Shown here in pieces: positions 11,661-23,554 of a stretch of DNA of 64,000 bases. This DNA is from Malania oleifera. Lineage: Eukaryota > Streptophyta > Magnoliopsida > Santalales > Ximeniaceae. Position 1 is the first letter of the stretch. Each line of letters begins with the position of its first letter. The stretch covers positions 56,827,457-56,891,456 of the forward strand of contig NC_080420.1 of assembly GCF_029873635.1 (NCBI RefSeq), in the 5' to 3' direction. The notes beneath the pieces were generated by a model that saw nothing but the letters and a program-made list of their open reading frames with translations, was not told where the DNA came from and made no database searches. Both the position numbers and the translations under genes were made by a program.

Positions 11661-12614
11661 GGATATCCCAAACCAGGATGTGTAATCATTAGCCTGTTAG
11701 ATCAAATTTATAAAAGATACTTCACACTCTCATCATAACTTGTGATTTGTTTGAGTAAAAATTATATGAACTTCCAAACATTCCTTTGAATTCTAATCAC
11801 CCAATTTCTTTTCAATATCAAACTAATGCACGAGCTTTCACTTTTATATCAACATAATGTATTGTTTTCCTACCAAATTGGTTCCTAGATTTTTTTTTTC
11901 TTGATTCCAACAATTTTAAGATTCCACTTCTAACCTATGTGGTCAAACGTTGAATATCAAAATATAGTTTGAAAAAATCCTTAATGAAAAACATGGATTG
12001 CAATTATGGCAAGTCTAAGTCCTGCTATATTGACTCAAGTCAACCCTGATCTTGCTCTAATGGATGGAAAAATATGAAATACACATGTGTCTTGGTTTTT
12101 GGTGCAGAATACTATACTACTAAAGTTGTTTAGTTAGCTATGATCAGTGATCGGATATTGTCTGGCAACATAAATCTTGTGTAACATGGACTAGGAAAAA
12201 GAGGGTAACATTTATTTGTACTAGAGAATTGTTAATGGTAGAAGGATTAGATTCTGAAGATGACTTCAAAAGCCATAATCAACTGCATATAACCACAAAA
12301 TATTTCACATGAAGCCGTATACAAGTTAAATCCCAATCGAGCCGATGCCTAAGCGGTTAAATTGGTGTCCCATTGCCAAGTAGGATTTGCACAAGTTAGA
12401 GCGAAAAGATAAATTTTCAAGTCCAAGCATGTATGGTTTTCCTTCTAGATAGCAGATTGCTAAAGGTCCGAGTATCATTATGATTTTTTTTCCTAGGTAA
12501 GTTACTAAAAATGATTCTGTTAAGTGTTATTTTTTACAGGATCCTTCGGAAGACTTGGCAACGTGATGCCCATGACATCATGTTCCCATGGTTGGTTTCA
12601 GGTTATGGTGATGT
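11661..12614. other. Unassigned DNA between G1 3' end and G2
   Basis: No gypsy pol motif in either strand. Continuous with 25768-25870 before G2 inserted. Its right edge carries the GATGT duplicate at 12610-12614. Confidence 0.4.
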
Positions 12615-14168
12615 TGTAATGGCCTGCCTATTTCTACTATATACATATATACATATTCATTTTTTTTCTTTTCTTCTACATAACAATATTCATAATAACT
12701 CTGATATCTTGCTAAACTGATATAATCATGATCAACCCGGACCCATGGGTACATAAATTACATACATGCCATACAACATCAGGCACAATACCAGAATTCT
12801 ACTGAATTTGTCATATATATACAAACATCCACAAAAGGACCAAAAAGTACCCTAGGGTCATAACCCAAAACCAATCTAACCCTAGCTCAACTACTTACCC
12901 TTCTGACAGGGTAGTTCGGTCAACCTCTACTGCTGCGGAGCTCTATCCGCCCTTCTATATGGATTTCCTAAAATATTTGTAATGCTGGGGTGAACCACCT
13001 CTCAGTAAGGGAGATAAACTAATATCAGTGTGTGGCAACATGAGTATTCTCGTTCTTAAACATAAACTGTACATAATATATATATACCTGATAAAACTAG
13101 TTGTATAGATTTTGAGTAAAACATAAGTCATCATATCATAATAAATAATGTACTAAATTCTGTAATCATGTAAACATCTTCTATAACTGTACAATACTTG
13201 AAATATTACCGAGGATGGATAGCTAACTAATGTCATGTCTTACCCCCACATAACTGGGTTATGCGGCTTGTATGTAACGACCTGCCTAATTAAATGGGGG
13301 TTTTTTTTTTTTCCATACTATAATATTTTACATGCTCTGATACCATACTGGGGAAAAACCCAATCATAAACCTAAGCAGCGAAAAGCATAAACTGAATAA
13401 ACATGTCCATATCATACAATATCAATACCAGAGTGCTACAATGTTTTTCCCAAAATATACACATATATCTGTTTTCCCAAAAATTCCCTCAACTATACTA
13501 GGATGTACAGAAACACTCCCAAAAACATACCCACTCTCTGGCAGGGCACTACTGACGCCTCTCTATTTGCGAGCCTGGAATGCTAGCCTACCTGGATCAC
13601 CTGAAAAATATATCAACACTGGGATGAGCCAACGCTCAGTAAGGAGAAATATGCTATTGCTAGTGTGTGGTAAATGAGCTACCATATATCATGAAATCTG
13701 TTTTCATATACACATGAATAAATGAGTACAAAAGTACAGTACAAATAATAGAATACACCACCCCTTTTCCCTATTACTTAACATGATAGTATTATGGTTA
13801 TAATTCAAATACTTCTAGTGTACATAAGTATAGTCCCTGTTACTGTAAATCCGTATGTATGTAATAGTAACTGAAACTGTTCCCTGTGGCTAGCGGTGTA
13901 TCATGACTTGCCCCCCCCCATGACAGGGTTATGCGGCCCGTAGGCTGGATTTACCCTGGTTGGCCAACCAGGAATAAATCACTGAACTCCGTTAGTTGAC
14001 CTGCCCACCTCAACCCATATCTGGATGGGGAGCCTTACCTCTTCAAGGGCCTAGGTGGTCGACCTTACCACGTATTATCTGAATAGGTGGTTGCACTAAA
14101 TAAGTAACATAGTATCTGTAGCAACGGTACTGTGCTCTATAGCTACAAGTCCAACAGGGTCTGATATC

Positions 14169-14199
<31 letters not shown>

Positions 14200-14209
14200 C
14201 TGATTTGTC

Positions 14210-14445
14210 ATGATTCTGAAGTATTGAAATAATCATGATGCTGCATAAACTGTAACTGTAATTCATACGTAATACTGAGAACTGAATAATCATAATACTG
14301 AAGCTGCATGATCATAATACTGAAATTCATGTAATCATGGTACTGAGATCCGTATAATCATGATACTAAAATTCATAAAATCATGGTACTAAAATTCGCA
14401 TAATCATAATACTGAAATTCATAAAATCATGAAACTAAATTCGTA
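14210..14445 (-). repeat. ~27-bp minisatellite in S1
   Basis: About eight diverged plus-strand units of the form AATCATGATACTGAAATTCAT. It occupies the LTR position where G1 and G2 have the CATCTGCGCCG array, but the unit is different. Confidence 0.75.
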
Positions 14446-14960
14446 AAATATATCCCCGTACCATATACATATTCACAAGCCACACCATACTAAATACATA
14501 ATTTTCGTAATTAAATAAATTGTATCATATTTTAAGAAATGCCTAGCATAACATATTTCCCTTACCTGACTATTGGAAAGCCCCTAGGGAATACAAGCCT
14601 AACACCCGCAGGGCCTCCTATAAAACACATTGAAACCAAAATATGCCAGAACAAAATATCAGTATTTTTCCGTCTATATCATTTCCTATACTGCCAAAAA
14701 GCCAAAAACTAACTAAAAGGCCTTACCATGAATTGGGATGAAATCCAACTCTATTTTCTCGACAATCCGCTCCGGCAGATGTGCAGAGAACTCTTCCAGA
14801 AGTGTCGTGGTAGCTTCGGATCGTCGATCCGGCGACTGGTGGGGCCAGAATCGAAGAGAGAAGGGAGAGGGAGACGTAGAAAGAGAGAAAGAAGAGAGAG
14901 AGAGAGGTGCGGTGAAAATGACAAAATATCCCGGTTTCCCTCCTTTTATATTGCCAGATT

Positions 14961-15180
14961 TGTCGACGAGACACGTCACTTCGTCGACGAGTCTTTCATA
15001 AAATTCGTCTACGAAATTCAGAGCAGCAGAAAACCTCTCTCAGTATTTTCTCGTTGACGAAGCCCTGTGTTCGTCGACGAAATTCTGAAGAGCTTCGTCG
15101 ACGAGACCCTGTGTTCGTCAATGAAGCTGGGCAATTTCCTAAAATTATTTTTACTCTCCTAAATGCAATGTCGTCGACGA
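14961..15180 (-). promoter_or_regulatory. S1 U3 palindrome array (TCGTCGACGA)
   Basis: Exact decamers at 14981, 15071, 15095 and 15171. Variants are at 14961 (TG start), 15005 (TCGTCTACGA), 15051 (TCGTTGACGA) and 15115 (TCGTCAATGA). In element sense the array lies directly upstream of the TATA box at about 14943-14956. This suggests an enhancer-like U3 array. Confidence 0.75.
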
Positions 15181-16481
15181 AGTCTACGGCCTCCTTCTGT
15201 TTCGATTTCTATTTTCTCTCCCTCTTTGTTTAAATTCCATTATTTTTCGGGTTACTATACTGTAGACGGGACCTAACAATGGCTGACCGACCACGCTGAG
15301 TCAAACATATGTTTGTAAGTACAATGGGCTTGCCCACTTGGTCTGGACTACTAGGGGGACACCTGCACTACACTGAAGCCACATCGCCTGCCATCTTCCA
15401 CACTCTATCTGAGATGTGTGGTAACACTAACATAAACTTATACTTGAACTTGATCTTATCATATAGCTACGGTATAGTGCTCTGAAATCTAGACAAATCC
15501 ATCAGGGTTCTAATAACATATAATACATTTCATATTACTGATACATAGCTGTTTCATATTTCAAAGTAATATCTGACATTATAATAATTTCTGACATAAC
15601 ATGCATAATGATGGCATCTGCGCCGAATTGTAAATCACAACATCTGCACCAGCTATATCATAACATATAAATCACGGCATCTGCGCCGACCATATCATAA
15701 AATATAAATCACCACATCTACGCCTGCCATATCATAACATACTGAACATGAAATTTCTGCACTGTTTAACATAATATTCTTAACCATAGTTCATGTACTG
15801 TTTTTATGATTTTTCTAGAAAACTGTCGTAACATGCTTATTCTGGAAAAATCATATTATTATGATATAACATAATTTTCATGAAAACTTATACTTACGCC
15901 ACACAAATGTGGGTAATACTCTAAACATAAAATCTGATCTGAAATTATATTTTCTGATAAAATGTATTAAATATATTTTCCTGTTCAACAACAATATTCT
16001 CAAACACTATACTATAACATACATGATTTTTGAAAATAAATGCTATATATTAATAAATAATTTCATGAAAAATGCTGACTGAATTTATCTCCTTACCCAA
16101 CTTACTGAGAAGCCCACAAATTTAACCAAACCTACTCCTGTGTGTTCCTAACTCAACACCCTGAAATTTACATTTCCCCAACAAATCAACAAACATCAGT
16201 ATAACACCATCCAACACATTCCTCTCAGTTTAGAAATACCCAATAAGTTATAAAACTTAAAAATAATCAACTTACCCAGATTTTGGGATGGTGCCCAAAT
16301 GCCCCAAATCAAAATTTTGATTCAACAATATTTTAGAGAATCTTCCCAGGAGTAACGTGGCGACTTCCGATCGTCAAACTGGCGAGAAGCGAAGCCAAAA
16401 TTCTAGAGAGGAGTTAGAGGAACGGATTTTAGAGAGAGAGAGAGAGAGAGAGAGGGGTTTCTCGTTGAAATCTTGATTTTT

Positions 16482-16635
16482 GGTTATTTATAGAGTTCTG
16501 TCCATGTGGCCTCGTCGACGAGCCGCATCTCCTCATTGATGAGTCCAAGAAGGAAGTTTGTCGACAAAGACTTTGGGTTCGTCGATGAGCCCGCATGTCC
16601 TCAATCCTTATCTTGGTTTCTCTTCATTGATGAGA
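16482..16635 (-). promoter_or_regulatory. G2 3' LTR promoter: TATA box and palindrome array
   Basis: The complement reads CTCTATAAATAACC at 16484-16497 (TATA). Upstream in sense are TCGTCGACGA (16512-16521), TTGTCGACAAA (about 16558) and TCGTCGATGA (16579-16588). Downstream is a GA/CT tract at about 16432-16455. Confidence 0.75.
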
Positions 16636-16719
16636 CACGAAGTCTACGACCTCCTTCTGTTTCGATTTCTATTTTCTCTCCCTCTTTGTTTAAATTCCAT
16701 TATTTTCCGGGTTACTACA

Positions 16720-16735
16720 TTCTCCTCTCCTTATA
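16720..16735 (-). promoter_or_regulatory. G2 polypurine tract
   Basis: Plus strand TTCTCCTCTCCTTATAAAAT next to the LTR end. The sense strand is a purine run, comparable with AAGGAGAGAAGAA before the G4 3' LTR. Confidence 0.75.
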
Positions 16736-17052
16736 AAATTTCTTCCTCGAAATTTACTATTTGAATCTCTATCTATACTTCAATCATTTTGTACAGAAAA
16801 AGGTCTACTTATTTTATTACCTGACCTCACTTATGGTGGAGGAATACCATGGTTACATGAGTGGTTCTGGGAGATTACATATATATAAACTAAACTATCT
16901 ACTAACTAAAATTAATACATGTACCTGCAAGAAAACTTATCTAACTATTATACTTTACCTGGGTACCTCTATACCCCTTGGAATAACTACAGGTATCTTT
17001 GTCTAATCTATTCCTCGAGTTCCCATGAAGCTTCTTCTATGGTGTGATTCCT

Positions 17053-18484
17053 CTACAAAACTTTAACTAATTGTATTTCTTTAGTGCGTAAAGTTTGGAC
17101 CTTTCTGTCCAAAATCTGTATTGGTAGTTCTTTATATGCTAAAGCCTCACTAACTTCTAATTCTGAGTGACTGATGATATGGGAAGGATCTGGGACGTAT
17201 TTCCTTAACATAGAAACATGAAATACGTCATGAACTCGAAATAAAGATGGCGGTAAAGCTAGCCGATAGGCTACTGGCCCAAATCTTCTCAAGTATCTCA
17301 AAAGGGCCAATAAACCTAGGACTCAACTTACCCTTCTTCCCAAATCTTAAGATCCCCTTCAGTGGATTTATCTTCAGAAAAACATGATCACCTACTCCAA
17401 ATTCCAGTTCCCAGCGGCGAGTATCTGCATAACTTTTTTGCCGACTCTGTGCTGCGCTGATCCTATCTTGAATAAGTCGGACTTTATCACATGCTTGCTG
17501 AATTATCTCTAGACCCAAAACTTGCCTTTCGCCTACTTCATCCCAAAAAAGAGGAGATCGACATCTCCTACCATATAATGCCTCATAGGGTGCCATGCCA
17601 ATGCTAGTATGATAACTGTTATTATAAGCAAATTCAACTAGAGGCAAAAACTGAATCCAGCTACCTCCAAAGTCTAGCACACAAGCACAAAGCATATCTT
17701 CCAATACCTGGATGGTTCTCTTAGTCTGACTATAGGTCTGAGGGTGAAAAGCTGTGCTGAATGTTAGCTGAGTCCCTAGTGCCTCCTGCAAACTCTTCCA
17801 GAACCGTGATGTAAAACTTGGATCACGGTCTGAGACTATGAATACCGGCACTCCATGGGATCAAACAATCTCTTGTATGTAAATCTCTGCTAACCTGTTC
17901 ATAGGGTACCTGACTTTGATAGGCAGAAAATACGCTGTCTTCGTCAATCTATCAACTATCACCCAGATGGCATTCTGACCATGCAACGCCGGCGGCAGCT
18001 CAGTAAAAAAATCCATGGACACATGGTCCCACTTCCACTCGGGAATGAAAAGTGGCTGCAACTGACCAGTCGACCGCTGGTGCTCAGCCTTAACCTGCTG
18101 GCACGTCAGACACTGCTGCACAAACTCTGCTATCTCCCTCTTCATGCCACTCCACCAAAAATAATCTCACAGATCCCTACACATTTTCGTACTGCCAAGA
18201 TGAAAAGTGTATAGAGATCTGTGTGCCTCCTCCAGAATTTTTCTCCTGATTCTATCATGTACAGGCTCACACAATCTGGTGCGAAATCTCAAGGCGCCAT
18301 CATTAGAAATACTAAACTCCTTCCCCTGACCATCCTGTACTCTGGAAAACACCTCTACTAACTTTGGATCATCTCTTTGAACAGCTTTAATCTTCTCATA
18401 CAATGTGGGCTGTACAACCAAACTGGAAATAAGTGCTTGGGAATCATCCTCCACTAACTCCACACCGAGTCTTTCTAAGTCCAT
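17053..18484 (-). pseudogene. G2 second pol segment: integrase with C-terminal domain
   Basis: Integrase joins retroelement cDNA to host DNA. Reading leftward on the minus strand: an HHCC-type zinc region (about 18484-18060, including HRSLYTFHLGSTK and CLTCQQVK); the catalytic core with Asp in WDHVSMDFF and Asp in [10 protein letters not shown]; then YTFHPQ-like text whose expected Glu in the GQSER motif is Lys (SQTKRT). After that come the [10 protein letters not shown] and [15 protein letters not shown] domain and a '[15 protein letters not shown]' tail. Stops or frameshifts lie at about 17855, 18150 and 17230. It is nonfunctional by both frame and active site. Confidence 0.85.
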
Positions 18485-18496
18485 TCGAATCGGATG

Positions 18497-19475
18497 CTAA
18501 ATTACTGCTGCTAACTGTGCTGTGTCTCCTAACTTACAACTCAGTGCATCAGCTACCACATTTGCTTTACCTGGGTGGTAACTTATGGTGCAGTCATAAT
18601 CTTTAATGAGTTCCAACCACCTCCTCTGCCGCATGTTCAACTCTTTCTGTGTAAAGATGTATTTTAGGCTCTTATGATCAGAGAATATCTCGCACCTCTC
18701 ACCATAAAGGTAATGCCTCCAGATTTTCAGTGCATGTACCACCGTAGCTAGTTCTAGATCGTAAGTAGGGTAATTCTTTTCATATTCTTTCAGCTATCGA
18801 GATGCATATGGTACTACCTTACTATGCTGCACAGCACACAACCGAACCCTTTTAAGGACACGTCACTGTAAATAACATAATTATCGCCACCCAATGGAAT
18901 CGTAAGAACTGGTGCAGTGACGAGCCGCTGCTTTAATTCCTGGAAGCTCTGCTCACATTCCTCATCCCATAAAAATCTGGCATTTTTTTGGGTCAACCGC
19001 GTGAGAGGACCTGACAAAGCTGAAAACCCCTCCACAAAATGACGGTAATAACCTGCCAGTCCTAAGAAACTTATGACTTCCTGCACATTTCTCGGCCTAG
19101 CCCAATCTACTACTACGCCAATCTTGTTGGGATCCACTGAAATGCCATCCCCTGAGATCACATGGCCTAAAAATGCCACCTTCTCGAGTCAGAACTTACA
19201 CTTGCTAAACTTAGCATAAAGTTGTTCCTCCCTGAGAGTCTGCAACACCTGTCTCAAATGTACCTCGTGCTCCTCAAAACTCATCGAGTACACCAGTATA
19301 TCATCAATGAAAACTACTACAAAATGATCTAGATACTGGTGAAAAACTTTGTTCATCAAGTCCATGAATACAACCGGGGCATTCGTCAAACCAAAAGGCA
19401 TAACGAGAAATTCATAGTGCCCGTACCTGGTATTGAAGGCTGTCTTTACGACGTCCTCCGCTCTTCCTCTCCTTC
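18497..19475 (-). pseudogene. G2 second pol segment: RT (middle onward) and RNase H
   Basis: The RT fragment begins in the middle of the domain at the chimera junction (about 19475). It keeps [17 protein letters not shown] and the catalytic FIDDILVYS (about 19290-19315), then the FLGHVIS and [10 protein letters not shown] thumb region. RNase H follows with [12 protein letters not shown] (normally YSDAS), '[13 protein letters not shown]' and 'DHKSLKYIF'. There are two frame breaks, near 18800 and 19185. The RT lacks its N-terminal third. Confidence 0.85.
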
Positions 19476-20191
19476 TGCCCATTAGTATGAGAATGAAATG
19501 CCGTACTGAATGATAACTGAGACCCTAGAGCCTCTTGCAAGCTCTTCCAAAACCGTGGTATGAAACATGGGTCTTGGTCCGATACTATAGACACTAACAC
19601 ACCATATGAACGTACTATCTCTTGAATATATAATTTTTATAGCCTATCCATAGGGTAATTGAATTTGATAGGGATAAAGTGAGAAGTCTTCGTTAGTTTA
19701 TCTACAATCACCTAAATCGCGTTCTACCCATGCAACACTGACGGTAAACCTGTAACAAAATCCATAGAGATATGGTCTCACTTCCACTCAGGGATAGGAA
19801 GTGGCTACAACTGTCCCATCGGTCTTTGGTTCTCAGCCTTCACCTGCTGGCATGTCAAACAATGCTCCATAAATTCGTCTATCTCCCTTTTCATGCCGCT
19901 TTACCAGAATAATTCCTAAAGATCCTGATACATTTTAGTGCTACCAGGATGCACTATGTATAGGGATCTATGAGCCTTCTTTAGGATTGTCCTTCTGATA
20001 TCCATATCTGCACGCACGCACAACCTGGTACGGAACCTTAGTGTTTTGTCATCTAAAATACTAAATTCCTTTCCCTGTCTATCCTGCACTTTAGCTATCA
20101 GCTCCACTAATTTTGCATCATCCTTATGAGCAGCTTTAATCCTATCTTGTAGGTTGTACCACCAAGTTGGCAATAAATGCCCGAGGATCAC
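19476..20191 (-). pseudogene. G2 first pol segment: integrase, truncated at core
   Basis: The zinc region at 20191-19916 (HRSLYIVHPGSTK) is followed by a core with VSDQDPCFIPRFW and [14 protein letters not shown]. The sequence stops being integrase immediately after this Glu-containing motif, at about 19475, and becomes RT of the second segment. Several stops lie between 19610 and 19900. Confidence 0.85.
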
Positions 20192-20240
20192 TCTCTACTA
20201 GCTCTACACTGAGCCTCTCCAAGTCCATCTGGATCAGGTG

Positions 20241-21490
20241 CTAAATCAATGCTGCTAATTGTGCTGCTCCCTTTGATTTCCAGCTTAGAGCATCAGCCAC
20301 CACATCCGCCTTCTTTGGGTAGTAACTGATGGTGCAGTCGTAATCCTTAATAAGTTCCAACCATCTCCTCTGCCTCATATTCAACTCCTTCTGCATGAGA
20401 AAGTATTTTAGACTTTCATGGTTTGAAAATATTTTACATCTCTCTCCGTACAGATAATGTCTCCAAATTTTCAATGCATGAATCACTGCAGACAATTCTA
20501 GATCATGGGTAGGATAATTTCTTTTATATTCTTTCAATGGTCTGGAGGCATATGCTACAACTCTGCCTTGTTGCATTAACACACATCCGAGCCCTTTCAA
20601 AGATGCATCACTGTAGATCAGATAACCATCACCTCCTGACGGAATGGTCAATATTGGCGCAGTGACGAGCCTCTGCTTCAATTCCTGGAAGCTTTGCTCA
20701 CAATTGTCATTCCATTCAAACTTGATATTCTTCTTGGTTAGTCGCGTCAAAGACCTTAATAATCCTGAGAATCCCTTTACAAATCGACGGTAATATCCCG
20801 CTAGTCCAAAGAAAAACTGATTTCCCAAACGTTCCTCGGCCTGACCTAATTCACCACTGCCTCTATTTTGCTAGGATCTACTGAGATTCCATCTCCTGAT
20901 ATAACATGCCTAAAAAACGCAACTTTCTCTAACCATAATTCACATTTGCTAAACTTGGCATAAAATTCCTTTTCCTTGAGCATCTAAAGTACTAGCCTTA
21001 AGTGCATCTCATGCTTCTCAAAACTCTTCGAGTAGACCAGTATGTCATCAATGAAAACCACAATGAACTGATCTAAATACTGATGAAATACTCTGTTCAT
21101 CAAATTCATAAATACAACAGGAGCATTCATCATTTCGAATGGCATGACCAAAAATTCATAATGGCTATGCTGAGTTTGAAACGTAGTCTTAGAAATGTCC
21201 TCTGCTATGAATTTTACCTCATGGTCCCCAGAGCGTAGATCAATCTTCGAACAAACCCACGCACCCTAAAGCCAATCAAATAAATCATCTATACGGGGTA
21301 TAGGATACCTGTTCTTAACTGTTACTTTATTTATTTCCCTATAATCTATGCACATTCTCATAGTCTCGTCTTTCTTTTTCACAAATAAAACTAGAGCTCC
21401 CCACGGCGATGTACTAGGTCTGATAAACCCTTTATTCAATAAATCCTGCAGCTGATCCTTTAATTCTCCCAATTCTGTTGGAGCCATTCA
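20241..21490 (-). pseudogene. G2 first pol segment: RT and RNase H
   Basis: RT begins near 21487 with [18 protein letters not shown], then [24 protein letters not shown] and [12 protein letters not shown] frame break follows, then [21 protein letters not shown] (about 21040-21070) and the thumb. RNase H at 20828-20241 has [30 protein letters not shown] and [10 protein letters not shown]. Stops or shifts lie near 21265, 20985 and 20830. It is full length in content but dead. Confidence 0.87.
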
Positions 21491-22100
21491 ATAAGGAGCT
21501 TTAGAGATTGGTGCCGTCCTCAGAAGTAAATCGATAGAAAAATCTACCTCGCGGTTGAGAGGCAACTCGGGTAACTCCTCTGGAAACACGTCTGGAAACT
21601 CCTTTACCATTGGTATACTGACAAGCTTCAATTCATTTTCTATCACCTCTTGTACATAGGACATAAACCCCTAACATCCGTCTAGGAGTAGTCTTCTCGC
21701 CTGTATGGCTAACACTAATTGAGGCGGGGGATGCACCTGTGACCTTACAAATATGAATTCCTGCTTTCCCGGTGGTTTAAATATCACCTCTTTCAGATTA
21801 CAGTCGATACTAGCATAGTTAGCTGCTAGTCAGCCCATACCTAGTATTACATCAAATCCATGCATGTCTAGCACGATTAGGTCAGTTGGTAATACTCTCC
21901 CCTCAATATCTACTGGATAGCCTCTGAGCACCCTACGACACCTTACCACTAACCCTGTTGGTGTAGCTACTGGAAATTCAACATCTAATAAATGTGTCTC
22001 AACTCCAAACAATTTAACATATCCCGTAGACACAAAGGATTGGTGTAGCACTCGAATCATACAAAAAAATAACTTGATATGATAAAGTAATAAGGGTACC
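21491..22100 (-). pseudogene. G2 protease and protease-RT linker
   Basis: The 22060-21830 frame carries the retropepsin body (VRCRRVLRGYPV, ADLIVLD-like 'PTDLIVLDMHGFDVILGMG'). The active-site region just upstream reads YDSSATP where family members have D-S-G-A-T, so the glycine is lost. The linker contains several stops. Confidence 0.75.
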
Positions 22101-23192
22101 TGTCACGACATCGCTTGCGGTCTCAGCGTCTCTCGACGTCAATGCCTAAACCCTTGCCGAAGTTGTATTCCTCTGTTGGCCTTTTGGGGGTGCCTGATAA
22201 TCTCCTCGGTAAGGTCTGGGAGTAGGAGCGGTACTAGGTGGTGTAGGGCAATCATGTACTAAATGTCCCGGTCCTCTGCAGCGATAGCAGACGCATCTTC
22301 CCTCTCGACAATCCCCCAAGTGTCTTTTCCCACATGTCAGACAGACAAGGTAGATCTGCATACCCTGAACCTCACAGCCCCTCGCCTCCTGCCTCTGGCC
22401 CCTACCATAATTACCTCTCCTCCATGGGTCTTAACTAGATCCTTGCTGAAAGTCTGAAGGCGTGGACCTCTTCTTTTGTCCCTGCTCCTTTGCACCCATC
22501 CGCTCATTGGCCTTTTCCATAGCAACTTTTTCTACCAACTTAGCAAAGTCCTATACTTTCAACACCGCTACATGTTTATATATTTCACACCTCAAACCTC
22601 TTTCAAACTGTCTTCCCTTCTTTGCCTCATTAGGAATGATATACGGGGCGTAGTGGGACAACTCTATGAACCTCACCACATACTGCTAGACTGTTTGCTA
22701 TCCCTGCTTCAAATTCAGGAATTCCACTACTTTGGCCTCTCTGGTGGTGGTTGGGAAGTATCTATCAAAGAACAAATCCCTAAATCAGCACCAAGTCATA
22801 GTTATAGATACTGACCTCTGTTCCTCCAATAATTTTATAGCAGTCCACCATCTCTCGGCCTCTCCTGTTAACTTATAGGTGGCAAATAAGACCCTTTGCT
22901 CCTTCATGCATTGCAACACTGCCAATACTTTCTTAATTTCCTGCATCTAGTTTTCGGTGATTGCAGGATTAGCTCTTCCTGAAAATGCTGGAGGGTTCAT
23001 CTTAGTTAATTTCTTTATCGTATACCCGTAGCTTGCAGATGGGCCTCCCTGCTCCCTAGAGCTCCATGCAATCTTAGCCATGACCTGCTAAGCTACACTG
23101 CGTAATACTGCGTATGAATCACCTCTGCCTGCACCCAAGGGCCTTGCACCCTCTTTACCACTCACATGAGTGCTACCAACCCCGGGGTCCAT
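22101..23192 (-). pseudogene. G2 gag
   Basis: The start ATG is at 23192 (complement), opening MDPGVGS as in G1 and G4. The capsid (retrotransposon gag) part has 'FRDLFFDRYFP' and 'FIELSHYAPYIIPNEA'. The nucleocapsid has CLTCGKRHLGDC followed by a CCHC knuckle CYRCRGPGHLVHDC at 22248-22289. Gag forms the particle and packages RNA. There are in-frame stops, for example near 23090 and 22935. Confidence 0.85.
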
Positions 23193-23475
23193 CCTGAAAA
23201 GACAATAAACATGGCTTAGGGACCTTATTCGTAAAATTTACGTATCTAACCACCATCTTGACATCCTTATCTTAAATCAAGATTCGATCCTACACTATAG
23301 AAACACAACCTAGCAATAGTTTACCATGACTTTTCTGAAATCGTCACACAAGAAAGACACAGAAACCACCACGGAAGTCCTGCCTCCACACTACAAAAAA
23401 AAACCTTGAATCCTTTTTTCTATACTCTGGTATTGTTTCTGCTGCACTCTAAAGTTTAAAGAAACTAGCAACCTA

Positions 23476-23488
23476 GGCTCTGATACCA
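23476..23488 (-). promoter_or_regulatory. G2 primer-binding site (initiator Met tRNA)
   Basis: The complement is TGGTATCAGAGCC, a perfect match to the 3' end of plant initiator-Met tRNA, three bases from the 5' LTR. Confidence 0.9.
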
Positions 23489-23491
23489 AAC

Positions 23492-23511
23492 TGTAACAAC
23501 TTGCCTATTTC

Positions 23512-23554
<43 letters not shown>

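Larger units (their letters stand above)
13273..15259 (-). mobile_element. Solo gypsy LTR S1
   Basis: 1987 bp, from TGTAACGACCTGCC to GGTTACTATA (probably TACTACA originally). It is flanked by TTGTA (13268-13272) and CTGTA (15260-15264), a 5-bp duplication with one difference. Removing it rejoins the G2 LTR text ATGCGGC..GTAGACGGGACC, which matches 24214-24231. In sense order it carries four exact TCGTCGACGA palindromes, a TATA box (about 14943-14956), a purine/pyrimidine repeat, a ~27-bp minisatellite and the ACGGTACTGT box (14124-14133). Confidence 0.88.
12615..16719 (-). repeat. G2 3' LTR, interrupted by S1
   Basis: About 2.1 kb after removing S1. It matches 23492-25767 from its U5 end to about 16635 (last shared word GACACG). 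From there to 16719 it matches instead the U3 start of S1 (15174-15259), including CCTCCTTCTGTTTCGATTTC. That mosaic is described in the findings. Confidence 0.85.

Noticed and set aside
12336-12395. Possible tRNA-Leu/Ser-like text (GCCGATGCCTAAGCGGTTAA)
   Set aside because: It resembles a D-arm only; no anticodon arm, T-arm or acceptor pairing could be found.
14713-15057. Overlapping ~85-109 residue frames on both strands
   Set aside because: They lie in the LTR leader and palindrome array of S1; low-complexity Arg/Glu/Ser composition from GA repeats, no family match.
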